Positions 5,650 to 7,165 of a stretch of DNA of 7,165 nucleotides are shown here, one piece after another. The position numbers and the translations under genes are program-made. Origin of the DNA: an uncultured Saprospiraceae bacterium (lineage in GTDB: Bacteria > Bacteroidota > Bacteroidia > Chitinophagales > Saprospiraceae). Within the stretch, counting starts at the first letter, position 1; each line of letters starts with the position of its first letter. A model generated the notes under the pieces. The model was not told where the DNA came from and made no database searches. It worked only from the letters and a program-made list of their open reading frames with translations. The stretch lies in contig CALJKQ010000279.1 in the NCBI GenBank assembly GCA_937973565.1, positions 1-7,165 on the forward strand, read 5' to 3'.

Positions 5650-5665
5650 ACAGGCTGGAGCCTGT
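5650..5665 (-). repeat. Hairpin-forming dyad at the 5' boundary of the TR
   Basis: The first 16 bases of the TR, ACAGGCTCCAGCCTGT, form a perfect dyad: a 6-bp stem (ACAGGC/GCCTGT) closing a TCCA loop. In both VRs the copy is ACGGGCTCCGGCCTGT, which keeps the stem through one G-U pair and changes the last loop base to G. The structure begins exactly where TR/VR homology begins. Confidence 0.6.
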
Positions 5666-5708
5666 AAACGAAACAACCAGCAGCTCATGAAGCACACCAC
5701 CAAAATCA

Positions 5709-6092
5709 TTAGTCTATCAGAAAATAATCAGCATACTCAACTTTAAACTGGGTTCCGGCATATTTGGCCAGTTCCCATGTTTTGAAGCAAAGGCGCGAGC
5801 CGACAGTCGAGCCCGAACAGTCGTCAGCGTAGACGTAGTACGACAGGCCGGAGCCCGTTGACTGCTTTACAGATTCTTCCATGTCGAACCAGGGATAATA
5901 CTTACGTTCATTATCGCTCCAGTCTGGTTTCCAGCCCTCATTTAAGGCCTCTGCTATAATAACTAACTTGCAGTGGGCAATGATGGCCTTGCGATGCTTT
6001 TCTGATACCTTAGACACTTCAGGTAATGATTCTTCCGGGTTCAGGTTTAGGGCCTTGCAGGCATCTTCAAATGTTTTGATTTGGTTTTCCAT
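5709..6092 (-). CDS. DGR variable protein 1 (C-type-lectin-like target)
   Basis: 127 aa. The N-terminal part has KTFEDACKALNLNP and a helix KAIIAHCKLVIIAEALNEGW, then KPDW and KYYPWFDME. Residues 79-102 are encoded by VR1, and the tail GSRLCFKTWELAKYAGTQF closes the domain. The NEGW-x-PDW, Y-Y/F-PWF and GSRLCFK landmarks mark the short variable-protein family of Bacteroidota DGRs, whose fold is C-type-lectin/formylglycine-enzyme-like, with variable residues on a surface loop. VR1 codes variable residues Tyr86, Val87, Ala89, Asp90, Cys92, Gly94 and Thr96, where the TR codes Asn, Asp, Asp, Asn, Tyr, Lys and Asn. There is no signal peptide or added domain, so how it is displayed is unknown. It starts 10 nt after the sister gene ends. 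The ligand is unknown. Confidence 0.88.
   Translation of the reverse strand: MENQIKTFEDACKALNLNPEESLPEVSKVSEKHRKAIIAHCKLVIIAEALNEGWKPDWSDNERKYYPWFDMEESVKQSTGSGLSYYVYADDCSGSTVGSRLCFKTWELAKYAGTQFKVEYADYFLID
5787..5805 (-). other. IMH-like site at the 3' end of VR1
   Basis: VR positions 54-72 (TGTCGGCTCGCGCCTTTGC on the coding strand) are GC-rich, identical in VR1 and VR2, and differ from the TR at three adenines only. This is where the initiation-of-mutagenic-homing element lies in characterised DGRs. No clear conserved hairpin follows it. Confidence 0.6.
5787..5858 (-). repeat. Variable repeat 1 (VR1)
   Basis: 72 bp inside the first-listed target gene, codons 79-102. It differs from the TR at 14 positions, all TR adenines, and aligns without gaps. 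Its hypervariable core is 5806-5837. The outermost bases match VR2 exactly (TR positions 1-21 and 54-72). Confidence 0.95.
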
Positions 6093-6102
6093 TTTGTGAG
6101 AA

Positions 6103-6495
6103 TTAAAGGGTCATGAATAATTTGTAAATGTCCAGGAACTGCGTTCCGGCATACTCTGCCAATTCGCTCGTTTTAAAGCAAAGGCGCGAGCCGACATGCG
6201 AAGTCGAAAAGACGTAACCGTAGTCGCCGTACGACAGGCCGGAGCCCGTGTTCATCTTGAACCAAGGATAAAACTTCCATTGGTTGGAATTCATCCAGTC
6301 CGGCTCCCATCCTTCGTTTAGTACCTTGCGGATGTGGTTCATCTTTGCCCATGCCTGTGCGGCAAGCAAATCTTTGTCCTGGCCCTTGTAGCTTAACAGG
6401 TTGGACACGTCTTCAGATGGTGCTTCAATAGCACACGCATCTTCAAATGTTTTCACCTTTTCGGTGATGCTTTGGTTTTGTTTAGTTGTTTCCAT
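6103..6495 (-). CDS. DGR variable protein 2 (C-type-lectin-like target)
   Basis: 130 aa, paralogous to variable protein 1. It has a longer polar N-terminus before VKTFEDACAIEAP. The first 80 residues have diverged strongly, keeping KTFEDAC, LNEGW-x-PDW and K-F-YPWFKM. VR2 encodes residues 83-106, with Gly90, Gly93, Tyr94, Val95, Phe96, Thr98 and His100 at template-adenine codons. The end (GSRLCFKTSELAEYAGTQF) matches the sister protein apart from a few residues. The protein is predicted to be cytoplasmic or virion-borne, with no signal peptide. It is the first of the two target genes in the series; the upstream gene ends 24 nt before its ATG. Why both copies exist is unknown: they may bind different partners or form a mixed oligomer. 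Confidence 0.88.
   Translation of the reverse strand: METTKQNQSITEKVKTFEDACAIEAPSEDVSNLLSYKGQDKDLLAAQAWAKMNHIRKVLNEGWEPDWMNSNQWKFYPWFKMNTGSGLSYGDYGYVFSTSHVGSRLCFKTSELAEYAGTQFLDIYKLFMTL
6178..6196 (-). other. IMH-like site at the 3' end of VR2
   Basis: These 19 bases are identical to the VR1 counterpart (5787-5805) and differ from the TR only at three adenines. The shared sequence is consistent with both genes being served by the same template. Confidence 0.6.
6178..6249 (-). repeat. Variable repeat 2 (VR2)
   Basis: 72 bp in the second target gene, codons 83-106. It differs from the TR at 14 positions, again all TR adenines, with no gaps. Core 6197-6228. Compared with VR1 it differs at 12 positions, all in the core and all at template adenines, showing that the two were diversified independently. 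Confidence 0.95.
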
Positions 6496-6519
6496 TTTTA
6501 TGTTTATATGGGTTTATCG

Positions 6520-6717
6520 TTAATTTGTTCTTTTAAAAACTACTCTTTCCAGCTTGCGGCAGTAATAAATAGTCTTGGAATGTTCATTTACATATTTGCA
6601 GGTTCCTCCGCCTACATACTCAACCTTATATGTTTGGTTCCTCATCCAGGGAAACTTATAAAATGAAAACCTATCTCCGGGCTTTAGCCCTTGTAAAGTC
6701 ATTTCTGTTATGTTCAT
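6520..6717 (-). CDS. Hypothetical protein, 65 aa
   Basis: I prefer the ATG at 6717 (MNITEMTLQGLKPGDRFSFY), which follows the upstream stop by 4 nt. A TTG at 6729 could add four residues but would overlap the upstream gene. The protein looks like a small beta barrel: GLKPGDRFSFYKFPW, then TYKVEYVGGGTCKYV and TIYYCRKLERVVFKR. The pattern 'L..Gd.F.f......y.V.......y.........' resembles small phage PUA/SH3-like proteins, but I cannot assign a family. It lies just upstream of the DGR targets and is probably co-transcribed with them. Confidence 0.62.
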   Translation of the reverse strand: MNITEMTLQGLKPGDRFSFYKFPWMRNQTYKVEYVGGGTCKYVNEHSKTIYYCRKLERVVFKRTN

Positions 6718-6721
6718 ATTG

Positions 6722-6907
6722 TTAGTCAATTATCAATTTAAACTCGCCACAATACTTGCAAGGCTGCTTCAGGTATTCCGGTTCCTGTTCTGGCTCCGGT
6801 TCAAAGTGAATGAGCAAGGGGTTCGGGCCTAAGTCGTAACTGCAACCAAGAGCGCAGTATGCAGCTCCACAACCATTACAAGTAACTTCTATGCAGTGAT
6901 TAGCCAT
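6722..6907 (-). CDS. Small Cys-rich, probably zinc-binding protein
   Basis: 61 aa with seven cysteines: Cys5, Cys10-x-x-Cys13, Cys18, Cys22 and Cys50-x-x-Cys53 (VTCNGCGAAYCALGC ... PCKYCGEF). The two CxxC pairs could bind one zinc across an acidic linker (EPEPEQEPE, about 36-44). The ATG overlaps the end of the upstream gene by 8 nt and is preceded by a purine-rich AAGGGGA, the closest thing to a Shine-Dalgarno site in the window. Function is unknown. Confidence 0.62.
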   Translation of the reverse strand: MANHCIEVTCNGCGAAYCALGCSYDLGPNPLLIHFEPEPEQEPEYLKQPCKYCGEFKLIID

Positions 6908-7100
6908 TCCCCTTGCTTTTCTTAGGTGTTGGCCCTTTTAAACATTCTACAAGAACATCAATTAGCGTCTGCAGGTGCTTACGTTCAACAATTACAACAT
7001 TGCTTTCCTCTGATGGTGGTTCCGTCATCCAGATTTGCACCTCCATTTTTTCACTGTTATCAATTTCGATAATCGATCCTTGAATTATTTTGTTTTCCAT
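6900..7100 (-). CDS. Hypothetical protein, 66 aa, first gene after the tRNA
   Basis: Not recognised. The sequence begins MENKIIQGSIIEIDNSEKME, then has a strand VQIWMTEPP, a helix ERKHLQTLIDVLVECL and a basic end PKKSKGNG. The upstream A-rich leader (TAAAACAAACT before the ATG) suits a Bacteroidota ribosome-binding region. It is the first protein gene of the minus-strand series within the window and begins 37 nt after the 3' end of the tRNA. Confidence 0.6.
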   Translation of the reverse strand: MENKIIQGSIIEIDNSEKMEVQIWMTEPPSEESNVVIVERKHLQTLIDVLVECLKGPTPKKSKGNG

Positions 7101-7137
7101 AGTTTGTTTTATGTTCAGTACCCTGTTCCCGGTTTAG

Positions 7138-7165
7138 TGGAGAGAGCCGGAATCGAACCTGCTAC
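7138..7165 (-). tRNA. 3' end of a tRNA gene (truncated at contig edge)
   Basis: Read on the minus strand, GCAGG-TTCGATT-CCGGC forms a T arm with the invariant TTC and an A at position 58. It is followed by the acceptor strand TCTCTCC and discriminator A (7138). The T stem has four pairs and one A-G mismatch. CCA is not encoded (CTA follows). The anticodon lies off the contig, so the amino acid is unknown. It could be a phage-encoded tRNA or the host tRNA at an integration site. Confidence 0.75.

Larger units (their letters stand above)
5594..5665 (-). repeat. DGR template repeat (TR), 72 bp
   Basis: Read on the minus strand it begins ACAGGCTCC and ends CACCTATGC. It contains 21 adenines, many in AAC, GAC, TAC, GAT and AAT codons (TACAACGACTACGATAACG in the centre), the usual make-up of a DGR template. 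Adenines at TR positions 3, 10, 22, 26, 32, 34, 41, 46-48, 53, 58, 65 and 69 are replaced in VR1. Those at 3, 10, 22, 23, 32, 34, 38, 41, 47, 48, 52, 58, 65 and 69 are replaced in VR2. All 51 non-adenine positions are unchanged in both. The TR is 43 nt downstream of the second target gene and lies outside any credible gene. Confidence 0.96.
4522..6495 (-). other. Complete diversity-generating retroelement (two targets, TR, RT)
   Basis: The cassette order in transcription is target gene with VR2, target gene with VR1, TR, RT, all on the minus strand. TR and both VRs are exactly 72 bp with no indels, and all 28 VR/TR mismatches (14 per VR) fall on TR adenines. With an intact DGR-type RT, this fits a working element. 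No recognisable Avd-type accessory gene lies between targets and RT, where it is commonly found. Confidence 0.95.

Noticed and set aside
5506..5709. 67-codon frame across the TR, with its ATG overlapping the stop of variable protein 1 (TAATG)
   Set aside because: The TAATG junction could allow coupling, but the frame is not the frame of the VRs, the product (Thr/Arg-rich over the TR) looks like no protein, and the region is explained by the TR RNA.
6140..6177. Hairpin downstream of the VRs, as required in the BPP-1 element
   Set aside because: After VR2 there is a 4-bp GGCA/TGCC stem, but it is broken after VR1, so there is no conserved structure to support it.
6718..6729. TTG start at 6729 for the 65-aa gene
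   Set aside because: An ATG at 6717 follows the upstream stop cleanly; the TTG would add four residues inside the previous gene.
1..7165. CRISPR array, rRNA, insertion sequence or integrase
   Set aside because: No regularly spaced repeats, no rRNA-like sequence, and no transposase or recombinase motifs among the reading frames.

Overview
The window looks like part of a temperate phage or prophage of the phylum Bacteroidota. I infer the phylum from four things: the reverse transcriptase and variable-protein types match those I know from Bacteroides-group phages, starts are preceded by A-rich stretches rather than clear Shine-Dalgarno sites, a lipoprotein carries an acidic Ser-Asp-Glu-Glu stretch right after its lipid-bearing cysteine, and the tRNA gene does not encode CCA. 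The species cannot be named. The first 27 bases are Illumina adapter, not biology, and the right end stops inside a tRNA gene, so both ends are contig edges.

Layout. Positions 28-942 (+ strand) hold two virion genes: a partial virion-morphogenesis (Mu gpG / HK97 gp10-like) gene and a probable tail-terminator-like gene. From 7100 down to 937 every gene is on the minus strand. They form one closely packed series with many start/stop overlaps, which meets the virion genes tail to tail at 937-942. In order of transcription: a partial tRNA; three small genes, one Cys-rich; two paralogous variable proteins; a non-coding template region; a reverse transcriptase; a 100-aa gene overlapping the RT; an XRE repressor-like regulator; a zinc-ribbon protein; an ASCH-like protein; a GemA/DUF1018-like protein; a 105-aa unknown; a 27-aa membrane peptide; a probable replication-module protein; a lipoprotein; and a 78-aa unknown.

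The centrepiece is a complete diversity-generating retroelement (DGR) at 4522-6495. A 72-bp template repeat (TR, 5594-5665) matches a 72-bp variable repeat in each of two target genes (VR1 5787-5858, VR2 6178-6249). Each VR differs from the TR at 14 positions, and every one of these is an adenine in the TR read on the coding strand. This is the signature of adenine-specific mutagenic retrohoming. The RT has the DGR hallmarks IGNYLSQ and YADD. VR1 and VR2 are identical at their first 21 and last 19 bases and differ only in a 32-base core, at 12 of its 14 template adenines. The shared 3' end differs from the TR at three adenines, as expected for an IMH/IMH* pair.

How the parts fit (inference): the TR transcript is copied by the RT with adenine errors, and the cDNA replaces the VR in either target gene, varying an exposed loop of a small C-type-lectin-like protein. 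No recognisable Avd accessory protein is present. The 100-aa gene overlapping the RT stop codon is the best local candidate for an accessory factor. The targets sit with regulatory and replication-type genes rather than with the virion genes.
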